Shown here: positions 15,614 to 24,847 of the stretch, one piece after another
Position numbering within the stretch: position 1 is the first letter of the stretch
Layout: every line of letters starts with the position of its first letter
From: a virus
IMG/VR virus record: IMGVR_UViG_3300050821_001596
Coordinates: 1 to 46,873 of that record
Length of the DNA: 46,873 nt
Strand: one strand, 5' to 3'
Made by a program: the position numbers and the translations under genes
The notes under the pieces: model-generated
What the model was told of the DNA's origin: nothing
The model's input: the letters and a program-made list of their open reading frames with translations, nothing else
Databases searched by the model: none

Positions 15614-18600
15614 TTAGTACCTTTCCAAGTTCAGTCTGTAGTTGTGCCACGTCGCCTCAAGGTACTCTTGAGGGTATTCGGCTAAAGCCGTTGGGATCGT
15701 CGGATCAGACACGGGAGTCGGCGGCGCGGCCACGGTGGTGACCTCGTTGCCGTTGAACTCCGTCACCGCTACCGGGGTGTACCCGTGCATGAGCGTTGCT
15801 GGCGTTCCATTTCCCAATCCGTCGTATGCTGTGACCCGAAACCATCTCGACTCATAGAAATCTGGATCGGACAGCACCATGTGGGTAGTGGGCACGAGCA
15901 GCACAGCGTTTGCGATTCTGGATTCTTCACCGCGCACGAACACGATGTGCATGAAGGTAGCGTCGGTGTTGTCGATCTCGACCTTGAACCCACTGGCCTG
16001 TGTGTTAACTCCCCATTGAAGAGTCTTGGTGCCTTCATCCACCGTAAGCCCCGTCACGGTTGGTGTCGGAATGGTGGAGACGAGGTTGTAGGCCGTGCTG
16101 TACTCTCCAAGCAGGTTGTAGGTGTACACGTAGAAGCTAAGGCTCCGCGTGGCATTCCCAGCATCCACCACACTTGCGGTGAACCCTGCGTCGGTGAGAT
16201 CGACGTGCAGCAGAACGGTTGTGTTGTCTGCGGCTCGAACCTCTACTCCCCAAACGTTTTCCATCACACCCGGCATCAGAACCGTGATGAGAGGATTCTT
16301 GGGATCGGAGACATCCACGGCTGCGGTTGGTTCAGCCGGAATATTCGGATATGCGCAGTGAAGCTCGGCTGAGTATCGGCTGTACAGGGGCGGCATTGAG
16401 TTGTCGTACGCCCTGACAAATATTACTGAGTTGCGCTGGACCCGAGATAGGCTGAACGTCTGGGACGATGTTCTTAGTGCTAGGTTTTTCGCATCGCCTG
16501 TTCCCCATGATCCGTCGTTGTACCGGACTTCGAAGCCGCCGCCTGAAGGAGGGGCCTGATTCGTCTGGAAGTAAATCCTTGTTCTGTCAACACCATTCGG
16601 GTGCGTGCCAGAAAAATCTAGCTCCAAGTTGGTGATGTCCGGCGCATACGCAGTGCCGACGCTCGACGGTTCTATGAATACTGGTAGCTCCGCTGAGTCC
16701 GGGTTGATGAACGTATCCTGTATCAGGAACTTGCCAAGCTGCTTTTGCAGCCGTTGGTTTACTCCTTTGGAGCCGAAGCTAATGCTGTGGTTGAATACCT
16801 CTCCGTTGAGTGACGCTAGGAAGGTGGTGTCCACTTGATAGATCGGCTCGGTGAAGCCCGTCGCCACGAATACTCCGGCAGGGAGGTTCGTGAAAGGGAG
16901 GATCTCTCCTGCCAACGGCTCACTGGTAACGTTTTCAGAAACCACGTCATACTTGCCTTCGTAGTGGGTGTAGCTGCTGAAGCCGATGATGGCTGCGGCT
17001 GCTGCTTCGCACTCGTCGGAAGTCAGTGGCAGAGGAGTGAGGTTGCCATTGTTAACTTGGCTGCGTACTCCATTGTCTCCCCAGTTCGTGGCCTCTGTGG
17101 CCACGCTGGCTGCATCTCGCACCCGTCCCATCGCTACGCCTGCTGACCTGTATGTCAGGCGAATGATGTCACCCTTCTGAGGGACAGTCGTGGTGAGAGC
17201 GGTGCTGTTCTTGAAGAACGTTAATGCGGGAGCGCCTGCGTTGTAGGTCGGCGTCCCAAGGATGTTCTGTTTCTGGGAAGTGCCTCCGGCCTCGGCCACT
17301 GTTGCGAATGGAGACAGGCCGTCCATAGAGTCCACTTCATTCGGTCCAACAATTTTGGGAAGGAACTCTCCAAGGCTAGCTCGTGGAATGGGCGGTGATA
17401 TGGTGGTGGTCCAGTCGGCAGGGAACGCAGCAGGCTGAAGGTTGGTGTTATTCGCCAACGCCTGATACACGATGCCGTTGAAGACTGCTGTCTGACCAAT
17501 CGTGTAAGCGACGGTCGGTGACCAGTTTGCCGGGAATCCAGCGGACGCTATAGACAACTGCGCCTGCATCGGTGTGCTGATCGTTACGTTGGTCAGCGTG
17601 ATGTGCAGATCGTTCGACGCACCCGGAATGTAAAGTGCATACGTGGCGCTTGAATCCAACGCGGCGGTGTTGTTCCAAACTTTGGGCCAGCCGTCTGTTA
17701 CGAGGCCAGTGTTCGGATCAATCTCCGTGATGTACGTCGTCCAAACCGACGAGTCAGGAATAGAAGTCCCACCGTAGCTTCCAATGGTGCCATCGCTCTT
17801 GATGTACTTGTACGCCAGTGTCGAACGAAATATTGCTTGGGTACCCAGCGTAGTGCGCAGCACATAGCGAGGGGAAGTCATGATGGCCCAATCGCCGGGA
17901 CTCGCGTTGGGCTGCATGTTGAAGCTCGTGTCCAGCGCGACGTAGTTAATGCTTGCGAAACGAACCTTCTGTCCGACCGTATAGGTGGTGCTGGAACTCC
18001 ATGCGGGTGGGATTACTCCTTGGTTGCCCGTGGTGTCGATCACTGCATACTGGTAAGGATCAACCACCCCGTTGATGATTGGGTTCAGCGTGACGATGCC
18101 GCCAGACTTGTTCACCCGAATGCCGTAGACGCATCCCGTGTACGAAGCGTTTGGCTCTTGTGTCCACACGCCGCCGACCACACCACACACCAAGTTGTCC
18201 GAGGTTTGCGGAACGAAGTCGTAATCACCGTGGGTCAGTCGCACTGCGCCGCTAAGCGGTATCAGTTGAGCGGAGTCAAGGTGAACATCAAACGAAGAAT
18301 TAGCGGAGCCTCCGAGGAAGTTGCAGAATCCTCCATTGAGTTGGATGAAGTTCGCAACGGTGTCAAATTCGACCCACTTGGCGGTGTCAAAGGTGGACGA
18401 ACTGAAATCGTCATCCAAGATCACCGACTTACAAATTCCATACGCGCTGGCTGCCAGCCCGAAAGACCCGGTGAACCCGTCACCGATGAAGTAGTCCTTT
18501 GCGTAGTTCTGCGGCTCAATGCTGCCGATCACTACAGCGTCGTTGATAATCGGGGCGTCGCTGCTGGCCTTAACGGTCAAGGCGCTCGGGGTGAAACGCA

Positions 18601-19189
18601 TATCCGTCCCGCTGACTGTCAAACCTTGCGGGATGCTGGACTTTGCCAAGAAGTGGAGCTTATGATCCTGACCATAGAATCGGAACACTGCCGAGTCAGC
18701 GAACTCCTTCACTATGTCCGCGAATTTCTTGGTTGGGTCCACAATGTAGCGAGCAAGAGTGTTGCCGTCAGCGATGTTCGTGTAGTCGAACACGCCGGGT
18801 GCAATCATGGTCGCTAGGGCCTTGAGAATTTGCCCTTGTGTCTTGTTCAAAAATGGAGGGATGATGCCGAGGGCGTTCAGGCTGAGAATGATCTCATCGC
18901 TCGACGCCTCATACTTGTAACCCCAGTGTGGGACTCCTGCCTTCTCTCCGAGGTAGGTGTACTCCGGCTCGTTGGTGATGTACCCGGTGAACCAGATGGG
19001 GTAAGTGGCCGTCTGGAATTTGATCCAGTTACCACGGTTGAGCTTTACGAAGCTGCTATCCGTGGCTGCCAATGTGAAGTCCAGAAGAACCGCGTCGCCG
19101 TCACGATCCGATTTGATTGGCTGGTCGTACAGATACTTTAGGTAATCCGCGCTTGTGCCGGGGGCAGTGCTAGTCAGTGAGAGTGCCAT
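15614..19189 (-). CDS. Tail hub / central tail-tip protein with FN3 and sugar-binding-like modules
   Basis: 1191 residues. The first ~230 (SDRDGDAVLLDFTLAATDSS, then KKFADIVKEFADS) resemble the hub domain that caps the tail tube. About 260-360 reads like a concanavalin-type lectin (FSSSTFDTAKWVEFD). Two short WSxxxxYTxGQ modules at ~396-437 and ~555-597 resemble CBM5/12 chitin-binding repeats. Fibronectin III-like domains occupy about 840-1140. It follows the tape measure and a small tail protein, the usual place for this component, which would sit at the tail tip and contact the host. Confidence 0.75.
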   Translation of the reverse strand: MALSLTSTAPGTSADYLKYLYDQPIKSDRDGDAVLLDFTLAATDSSFVKLNRGNWIKFQTATYPIWFTGYITNEPEYTYLGEKAGVPHWGYKYEASSDEIILSLNALGIIPPFLNKTQGQILKALATMIAPGVFDYTNIADGNTLARYIVDPTKKFADIVKEFADSAVFRFYGQDHKLHFLAKSSIPQGLTVSGTDMRFTPSALTVKASSDAPIINDAVVIGSIEPQNYAKDYFIGDGFTGSFGLAASAYGICKSVILDDDFSSSTFDTAKWVEFDTVANFIQLNGGFCNFLGGSANSSFDVHLDSAQLIPLSGAVRLTHGDYDFVPQTSDNLVCGVVGGVWTQEPNASYTGCVYGIRVNKSGGIVTLNPIINGVVDPYQYAVIDTTGNQGVIPPAWSSSTTYTVGQKVRFASINYVALDTSFNMQPNASPGDWAIMTSPRYVLRTTLGTQAIFRSTLAYKYIKSDGTIGSYGGTSIPDSSVWTTYITEIDPNTGLVTDGWPKVWNNTAALDSSATYALYIPGASNDLHITLTNVTISTPMQAQLSIASAGFPANWSPTVAYTIGQTAVFNGIVYQALANNTNLQPAAFPADWTTTISPPIPRASLGEFLPKIVGPNEVDSMDGLSPFATVAEAGGTSQKQNILGTPTYNAGAPALTFFKNSTALTTTVPQKGDIIRLTYRSAGVAMGRVRDAASVATEATNWGDNGVRSQVNNGNLTPLPLTSDECEAAAAAIIGFSSYTHYEGKYDVVSENVTSEPLAGEILPFTNLPAGVFVATGFTEPIYQVDTTFLASLNGEVFNHSISFGSKGVNQRLQKQLGKFLIQDTFINPDSAELPVFIEPSSVGTAYAPDITNLELDFSGTHPNGVDRTRIYFQTNQAPPSGGGFEVRYNDGSWGTGDAKNLALRTSSQTFSLSRVQRNSVIFVRAYDNSMPPLYSRYSAELHCAYPNIPAEPTAAVDVSDPKNPLITVLMPGVMENVWGVEVRAADNTTVLLHVDLTDAGFTASVVDAGNATRSLSFYVYTYNLLGEYSTAYNLVSTIPTPTVTGLTVDEGTKTLQWGVNTQASGFKVEIDNTDATFMHIVFVRGEESRIANAVLLVPTTHMVLSDPDFYESRWFRVTAYDGLGNGTPATLMHGYTPVAVTEFNGNEVTTVAAPPTPVSDPTIPTALAEYPQEYLEATWHNYRLNLERY

Positions 19190-19195
19190 TCGGAA

Positions 19196-19558
19196 TTACC
19201 TTTCTAGTCGTTCGGTGTCTTTGAGAAGTTGGACTGAGCGGTCGTGGCCCACCACCTGCTCGATGATGGCCAGTCGCTTCTTGTTGTTGCCTTTGGTTCG
19301 GCAGATGAGCATCAACAGGAGATCGAACACATCCGGGGAAAGTTCCAGATTGTCGAAGGTCTTGCAGTCCATAGTGACGGTCAGACCAATGATGTCTTCT
19401 GGCTTGGTCATCGCAAACGTGCTGCCGTACAGAACACAGTTCTTCAAGTCCGCGCCAGCGAGTTTGTTGAATGTGCAGTTGTAGAACACGGCGCGTTGCG
19501 CGGAAATCGGTTCCGTGAAAACCTCACGGGTATGCGTCTCTTTTACAGAGAGGCCCAT
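19196..19558 (-). CDS. Small tail-region protein with pentapeptide-like stretch
   Basis: 120 residues from ATG 19558 behind GGAG. Residues ~22-50 (AVFYNCTFNKLAGADLKNCV) have the A(D/N)LXX rhythm of pentapeptide repeats. The C-terminal half is helical with LLLMLICRTKGNNKKRL. Located between tape measure and tail hub, where distal-tail or assembly proteins normally lie, but no such family is recognisable. Confidence 0.5.
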   Translation of the reverse strand: MGLSVKETHTREVFTEPISAQRAVFYNCTFNKLAGADLKNCVLYGSTFAMTKPEDIIGLTVTMDCKTFDNLELSPDVFDLLLMLICRTKGNNKKRLAIIEQVVGHDRSVQLLKDTERLER

Positions 19559-19593
19559 TGATATTTCTCCAAGGTGAGTTGATTGGGTTGGGA

Positions 19594-19618
19594 AGGGCGA
19601 CCCGGTTAGGATCGCCCT
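19594..19618 (-). terminator. Hairpin after the tape-measure gene
   Basis: A 7-bp stem (19594-19600 with 19612-19618) just downstream of the tape-measure stop. There is no proper T run leftward, so it may be an RNA stability or weak termination element. Confidence 0.4.
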
Positions 19619-19625
19619 GTTTGTG

Positions 19626-22600
19626 CTAAACGCTGCTGTAGGTAGTCTGACCGCTTCGGATACCACGACCGATTGCCGCGCCGATCTCGCCAGCTTTTGT
19701 GGGATCGAGCGATCCGCCAACGTTTACGGTGACGGTACCGACAGTGACCGGGCCTGCGATTGAAGGCTCGCCCGGAATCGGGGCCTGCGTTCCGTTCAGA
19801 CCTGCGCCGGGGTTGATGCTACCCGGCGTGAAGTTCATGCCATTCGTCGCCCTGATTAGCGTCGCCATGTCTTGATACTTCGCCAACTGCTCGTTGAGGG
19901 CAGTGATGGTCAGTGCATTGGATTGCAACCGTAAAGCCGCCAAGCTCTGAGCGATGGTGAAGACTTTGCTTTCGGCAGCAACCTTCTGCTGATCGAGGCT
20001 GATCTGGTTGTTGGTGTCGGCCAACTGCAACGCATACTGTGCGCGCTGCTTGGTCAACTCGGTACCCAGCTTCACGGCGTTGGAAGTCCGGCGCTCCATT
20101 GAGTCGGCATTCAACATGCCAAACTCTGTGGCTGCTTCCTGCTTCATCATGTTGACCTTCTGGGTTTCTAAGTCCAGAAGTTGGATGGCATCGCCGATAG
20201 CGGTCTGGTTGCCGGAGTTCAGTTGATCTTGCAGGGCTAGGCGCTGCTGCTTCAACTGCTGGTTCAGGTACTCAGCCGCCGTCGCAACGGACCCGCCAGC
20301 CTGTATATACTGCTCAACCTGCTGGTTAATCTGCTGCCACGTGGATGCCCACGAAGCCATAATCCCGGTCATGTTGCCAAGACCACCTGCCGTGGCCATG
20401 TCGTTGAACTGCTGTACCGTTTGTGCGGCTTGGAATTGCAGTTGAGCGATCTGTGCGCTGAGGCTGTCAAGGATCGACTTCAACTGCGCACTGGCTTTTT
20501 TCTTACCGCCAAGAGCACTGATGGCGGACTGCTCTTCGGCCTGCAACTCTTTGATCTGCTGCTGGATGCCGATCTGCTTCAGTTGGGCTTGCTGATTGAT
20601 GTCCTTGATCTGCTCATTGATGTTGTTCACCATCGTCTGAATGCCAGCAGAGAACATTCCGCTGATCGCGCTGAACATGCCGCCGATCAGTGGCCCGATC
20701 ATGGGGATCATCTTCCCCATCGACTCGCTGAACTTTCCTACGACGGAGCCAATACCATCGGTGACGCTTTTGTTCTGCAACAGGGAACCAGCGGCACCGA
20801 GCGCGCCGCCCTTCTGATAAGCACTGACGGCACCGCTGACAGCTTTACCGAGACCATCTATGATCCCGGCGACACCTTCCAGACCTGCCGCGAATTTCTC
20901 AACACTGTTGTTAGCGTTTTGAAAGTCCCGTGCAGCGTCGTCAAGATGCAAGTCTTGCTTGAGCTTGTCACCGACTGATTCATCGTGGCCCGTATCCTCC
21001 GCACGCTCGAACTTACCGAGGTTGCTACCGGAGTACTGCTTAGCGCCTAGCTCGTTGCCAAGGTTGACAAGTTGCGCTTGAAGCTGAGCCATTTGTAAGC
21101 GCAGCTTTTCGGCTTCTGGAGACTGCCCGTGGGCCGACACTTCCTTGGTGTACTGCGATCCCAGTGTGGCGAGGTTCTGCTGGTCGAGCCGTATCTTTAA
21201 TTGAATAAGCTCTTTTGAGAGAGCCAATTCTTCCCGTTTGTTGCCGAGGCTCTTGGCCAGCGCCTCATCCGTTGCGAGCGTGGAAAGCCGTAGCTTGTCC
21301 ATCGACTCCACGTGCTTGAGGGTGATGGCCGCGTCCTGCGCCTGCGCGTCGGTTAGGTTTGTGACCGCCTTCGCCATCGCGGTAGCGTTGCGGGCGTTCT
21401 CTTCGAGAATCTTCGCCTGCTGCTCTACCGCTTCCTTGGATTTAGGATCGGCGTACTGTGTGTTCAGGCCGGAGAGGATCGCTTCGTGGTGCCGCTTTTC
21501 CTCCTCGATCTCTGCCTGTGCTGCGACGGCGCGCGTTTCATGCCCCTCAGCAACAGACTTCTTCAATAGCGCGAGCTTGGCCGCGAAGTATGTATCCTCA
21601 ACCTTTAGCTTCGCGTCATCTTCTAACTTCTCATCAGCCGCTTCTTCTTTTGCAGCGGCATTGCGGGCCGTTTTTCCGCTGGCCTCGATGCTTGAGTACG
21701 GGCTGCTGGTGCCGCTACCGCGACCGCCTAGCAGTAGCCGATCATCCAACTGGCGCATCTTTGATGCGTCAAGCTGGGGAAGATCAGTTGCCGCCTTCAG
21801 CTTCTCACGGTACGCCGCGATGAGGCTGTCAACCGACTTCTTCTCCGCGTCGTTCACGGCGAGTATCTTCGGCAGCGCCGCTTGATGGCTCAACTGTGTT
21901 TTGGACACCTGATCGGCAATATCGTCGGTTGCCTTCTTAGCGTCCTCTTTGATCCCGGCCAGTTCGACTCGATAGTCGGCCATGATCTCACTGGAAGTCT
22001 TTAGCTGACTCGCAGGTTTTATGTCGGGGATGGCATCGTTGGTCTTGCCGTTGGCCGCATCCGTGGCGTGCATTGAAGCAGCAGCAATGTCCAACTGCTC
22101 TTTGCCGAAAGTGTCGAAGTCTTTACCGACATCCTTCAGGGCTGCCTTGACATCGGTGGACCACTTCTTCCAACCCTCCGTAGCTAACGCGCTGGGGTCG
22201 AGCAGGAAGTACACCTTCAACAGATCGGTGATCTCGTTTATCAGCAGCTTTACCGACGACACGCCAATTCCAAATGCGGTCACCAGCGTGTTGATCGTAC
22301 TGAGCAGACCCGTTGGTTTTTGTTCCAACAAAGTGAGTAGGGGTCTCAGGGCCGCGTTTAGCAAGTTGCCGAACGCGAGCACAATCTGATCTATGAGTGG
22401 CTTGTTTCTTGTCAGCCAATCGTTCAACTGCTGCATCGCTTGCAGAATGGAATCGAAGATCGGCTTGGCGGCGATGGACTCCATTACGGAGAACGTGTCA
22501 GCAAGTTCCGTCTTGACCTGCTTAAAGGCCGGGGTCTGATTGCCAATATTCTCGAAGCCTGCGACAACTGCGTCGATGGGAGCTTTGAAAGCCGCGAGCA

Positions 22601-23024
22601 TTGCGACCATCGCGGTACCAACCAACAGCATGGCAGGCACACGGAATGCGGCGCGCTCAATGGCTGTGCCGAACCGTTCAAAGGTGCCCATGCCTTCTGA
22701 CATCGAAGAGGCTGTGCTGCTAGCGGCAGCCTTCGTCTTTGCTGCCATCGCTTCCATGTTTGCGTTGGACTGCTGCACCATGATGGCGACATCTTCGGTG
22801 ATGGAGCTTGCTGACTTGCCGATCTGCTCAGCGGCCAAGGTGAATACCTCGGCCATCTTCAGCATCCCACTCGTCATCGACGTAGTGCCGACCGCAGCAA
22901 GGTCTGGCATGTTGCGGATGGAGTTAGCGTAGATTTCCTCTACCTGCTTCATCTGCGCAGCGAACTGGCTGGTGTCAATCCCGATTTGTAGTACTTCTGT
23001 AAATATCGCGTTGCCTGCTGCCAT
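19626..23024 (-). CDS. Tail tape measure protein
   Basis: 1132 residues, long and helical, with Ala/Gln/Lys-rich coiled coils over most of its length and hydrophobic segments near residues 115-135 and 745-785 (GAVSAYQKGGALGAAGSLL; MIPMIGPLIGGMFSAISGMF) as in other tape measures. It sets tail length; by the general scaling of about 0.15 nm per residue a tail near 170 nm is expected. It directly follows the chaperone genes, the conserved order. Start ATG 23024 behind GAGGT. Confidence 0.88.
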   Translation of the reverse strand: MAAGNAIFTEVLQIGIDTSQFAAQMKQVEEIYANSIRNMPDLAAVGTTSMTSGMLKMAEVFTLAAEQIGKSASSITEDVAIMVQQSNANMEAMAAKTKAAASSTASSMSEGMGTFERFGTAIERAAFRVPAMLLVGTAMVAMLAAFKAPIDAVVAGFENIGNQTPAFKQVKTELADTFSVMESIAAKPIFDSILQAMQQLNDWLTRNKPLIDQIVLAFGNLLNAALRPLLTLLEQKPTGLLSTINTLVTAFGIGVSSVKLLINEITDLLKVYFLLDPSALATEGWKKWSTDVKAALKDVGKDFDTFGKEQLDIAAASMHATDAANGKTNDAIPDIKPASQLKTSSEIMADYRVELAGIKEDAKKATDDIADQVSKTQLSHQAALPKILAVNDAEKKSVDSLIAAYREKLKAATDLPQLDASKMRQLDDRLLLGGRGSGTSSPYSSIEASGKTARNAAAKEEAADEKLEDDAKLKVEDTYFAAKLALLKKSVAEGHETRAVAAQAEIEEEKRHHEAILSGLNTQYADPKSKEAVEQQAKILEENARNATAMAKAVTNLTDAQAQDAAITLKHVESMDKLRLSTLATDEALAKSLGNKREELALSKELIQLKIRLDQQNLATLGSQYTKEVSAHGQSPEAEKLRLQMAQLQAQLVNLGNELGAKQYSGSNLGKFERAEDTGHDESVGDKLKQDLHLDDAARDFQNANNSVEKFAAGLEGVAGIIDGLGKAVSGAVSAYQKGGALGAAGSLLQNKSVTDGIGSVVGKFSESMGKMIPMIGPLIGGMFSAISGMFSAGIQTMVNNINEQIKDINQQAQLKQIGIQQQIKELQAEEQSAISALGGKKKASAQLKSILDSLSAQIAQLQFQAAQTVQQFNDMATAGGLGNMTGIMASWASTWQQINQQVEQYIQAGGSVATAAEYLNQQLKQQRLALQDQLNSGNQTAIGDAIQLLDLETQKVNMMKQEAATEFGMLNADSMERRTSNAVKLGTELTKQRAQYALQLADTNNQISLDQQKVAAESKVFTIAQSLAALRLQSNALTITALNEQLAKYQDMATLIRATNGMNFTPGSINPGAGLNGTQAPIPGEPSIAGPVTVGTVTVNVGGSLDPTKAGEIGAAIGRGIRSGQTTYSSV

Positions 23025-23028
23025 GTGT

Positions 23029-23355
23029 TTACCTCAGATTTCGGGTGACTACTACGTGTATGCGGTCTGTTCCTGATTGGTGCGCCGCTAGTGCTCTGTG
23101 GCGTCCGTCAGCGCCGATGACGTTGCCCATTGAGTCGAGATGCAGTGTGACGTTGAACTCCCTGCCGTGTGCGATCTCGTGCTTCCAGTGCTCCACAGTG
23201 GCGCGGTCCTTCGGTGTCTTTAATACCGAGGCTGCATCCGCACCGACGCGGTGCAAGAACGCAGCCGGACTGGTCGAAGTGCTGACACTACTAACCTCTT
23301 CGTCAGCGGGCACAATCTGTGCCTCCATCTGCCAAACATCTCCTGCTGATGCCAT
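23029..23355 (-). CDS. Small ParB-like domain protein
   Basis: 108 residues from ATG 23355, behind AGGAA. The C-terminal part has REFNVTLHLDSMGNVIGADG, then RHRALAAHQSG and IHVVV, matching the core of ParB/sulfiredoxin-like N domains (GxHRhxA motif). A function in tail assembly is not obvious; the domain binds nucleotides or DNA in other settings. It sits four bases before the tape-measure start. Confidence 0.5.
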   Translation of the reverse strand: MASAGDVWQMEAQIVPADEEVSSVSTSTSPAAFLHRVGADAASVLKTPKDRATVEHWKHEIAHGREFNVTLHLDSMGNVIGADGRHRALAAHQSGTDRIHVVVTRNLR

Positions 23356-23365
23356 TTGGGTGTTC

Positions 23366-23899
23366 CTACTTGAATGGATTGTTTTCGCTGGTCTTGACGC
23401 CCGGTGCTTGTTCTTCAAGGCGTTTGCCCATCATGTCCCTTGCGTAGGGCAGGATGTCGTTGGCCAGCGTGAGTCGTAGTGCAGCGACGTTGATGCCGTA
23501 CTGGCGCAACCCTCCGGCGATTGCTGCCTTCGCGTACTCAATGATCTCTGTTCGCACACCACGGTAGATCAGGCGCGGACGAATGCCGGGGTGGTCTACG
23601 TGAAATGTGAATCGACCACCGCCCGGTTCGTTTGGTGATTTGGCGTCGGGGATGAGTAGCATCTTCCCGTTGATTGGGTCGATGGGGTATGTGCCAGAGT
23701 GCTCTGTTTTTATTGGTGCGTCGCCGTCTTGCCGTCCGGCTGTGCCGAACTCAAGCCAGTACCACCACTTCAAATCCTCTGGAACAACGAGCTTGTAAGC
23801 GATGGGCGTTGGAGACTTGAACTCCAACAGCCGCCGTCTCACAAGCTCTTTGATGAAGAGGGAGCCTTCTACGTTGAACGAGATTCTACCGATAGGCAT
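23366..23899 (-). CDS. HK97 gp10-like neck/tail completion protein
   Basis: 177 residues from ATG 23899. It shows WWYWLEFGT in the middle and FHVDHPGIRPRLIYRGV later, the characteristic EFGT and HPGxxPxxF-type motifs of HK97 gp10-like proteins that join tail to head. The longer ORF start is a shadow. Its place after the chaperones rather than before the tail-tube gene is unusual. Confidence 0.55.
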   Translation of the reverse strand: MPIGRISFNVEGSLFIKELVRRRLLEFKSPTPIAYKLVVPEDLKWWYWLEFGTAGRQDGDAPIKTEHSGTYPIDPINGKMLLIPDAKSPNEPGGGRFTFHVDHPGIRPRLIYRGVRTEIIEYAKAAIAGGLRQYGINVAALRLTLANDILPYARDMMGKRLEEQAPGVKTSENNPFK

Positions 23900-23903
23900 T
23901 TGA

Positions 23904-24769
23904 CTACCACGCTCCGTTTGCAAACTGCGACGCGATCTCCTCGCTGTTACATTCCGACATCCTCTTACCGAGGGCCGGGATGATCGGGTCACGCTGGTCG
24001 CGCAGCACCTTCGCCGCCTCTTCTTTTTCCTTGCGTATTTTGTCCTGCTCCATACGTTCATCCATGCGCTGACTGTTTACGTGCGCCGCGTGGTTGAGCA
24101 TGAAAATCTGAGGGAGGGTTAAACGCATTGCTTCGGGAACGGTCCAGTGATAGCTTTGGCACAGCGTGTCGATGAGGATGAAAGGATTTCCTCGGTCCTC
24201 TATTTTGCTGACGGGGGCTGGCTGATGATCCCCATCGCCCTCAGTAGAGGGACGCTCTGTGCGAAAAAACTTCCGAACTCACCGATCATGTTGTTGAAGT
24301 GAACCTGACCCATGACGATTTCGGACAGAGACATCGGTGTAATGCCGCGAACCTTTTTGATGTCCGCAACGGTGAGCTTCTCTGCGTCTCGGCCTTCGGC
24401 CTCAAGTGAGTTGTTGATGATGATGCGCACCATGTCTGGGATGTCGGCGGTGCAGAAGTTGATGACGCTGGACGATGAATCAGTGAGTTCGATTCCCGGC
24501 AGCGTTACCGTGGACTTCGACTTTGCTGCAATGGTTCCCACTACGGCACCAAGCAGCGGTTTGATCTTGAACATGAACTCGATGTAGTAGTCGTACGACA
24601 GGTGGACGTATTTGTACGTCTTACCATCCAATTTGAAGCTGTCGCTTGAGAGCGCCGGATCATTGGTCGCGGCGAAAGCAATCTGCTGCTCTGTGAGTGT
24701 TGCGACCGGGGCGGTCTTTGTTTCAGCGGCGGGGGTTGGTACGGGGGTTGTTTCCTTTTTCTTTGCCAT
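23904..24769 (-). CDS. Tail assembly chaperone, frameshifted long form (GT-type)
   Basis: Predicted 288-residue product: 169 residues shared with the short form, then a -1 shift on TTTTTTC (24269-24263) and 119 residues in the new frame ending at 23904. The new frame has no stop over this span and reads protein-like through the overlap (RPSTEGDGDHQP, then NPFILIDTLC, then WTVPEAMRLTLPQIFMLNHA). That last string is typical of the T part of G-T proteins. The long form would recruit tape measure and tail-tube protein during tail assembly. Confidence 0.8.
24200..24769 (-). CDS. Tail assembly chaperone, short form (G-type)
   Basis: 189 residues from ATG 24769, with GGAGAG before it. The N terminus is Lys/Pro/Thr-rich and disordered, followed by FKLDGKTYKYVHLSYDYYIEF and a helical domain. 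It lies between tail-tube and tape-measure genes, as expected of this chaperone. Most ribosomes would read to TAG at 24200; a minority slip at TTTTTTC to make the long form. Confidence 0.8.
   Translation of the reverse strand: MAKKKETTPVPTPAAETKTAPVATLTEQQIAFAATNDPALSSDSFKLDGKTYKYVHLSYDYYIEFMFKIKPLLGAVVGTIAAKSKSTVTLPGIELTDSSSSVINFCTADIPDMVRIIINNSLEAEGRDAEKLTVADIKKVRGITPMSLSEIVMGQVHFNNMIGEFGSFFAQSVPLLRAMGIISQPPSAK
24263..24269 (-). promoter_or_regulatory. Programmed -1 frameshift site TTTTTTC
   Basis: In the zero frame this reads T TTT TTC (codons AGT TTT TTC GCA), an exact X XXY YYZ slippery heptamer. It lies 60 bases before the short-form stop, and the -1 frame is open from here to 23904. 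Confidence 0.8.
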
Positions 24770-24790
24770 ATCTCTCCTCATACAAAAATG

Positions 24791-24821
24791 AAGGGCTGGC
24801 ACCGAGTAAGTGACAGCCCTT
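24791..24821. terminator. Hairpin between tail-tube and chaperone genes
   Basis: An 8-bp stem (24791-24798 with 24814-24821) has T-rich sequence on both sides (TCATTTTTG leftward). Placed right after the tail-tube stop, it could let part of the transcripts stop, lowering expression of downstream genes. Confidence 0.65.
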
Positions 24822-24847
24822 GTTTTTCAGATTGTGAACCGTTCTTC

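Noticed and set aside
15785-18817. Long plus-strand frames (15785-16372, 17837-18817) opposite the tail hub
   Set aside because: They lie fully antisense to a 1191-residue hub gene with clear domains, lack ribosome sites and have unnatural composition; they are shadows of its codon bias.
23904-24128. Independent 74-residue gene
   Set aside because: Its frame is continuous upstream to the slippery site, so it is the end of the frameshift product rather than a separate gene.
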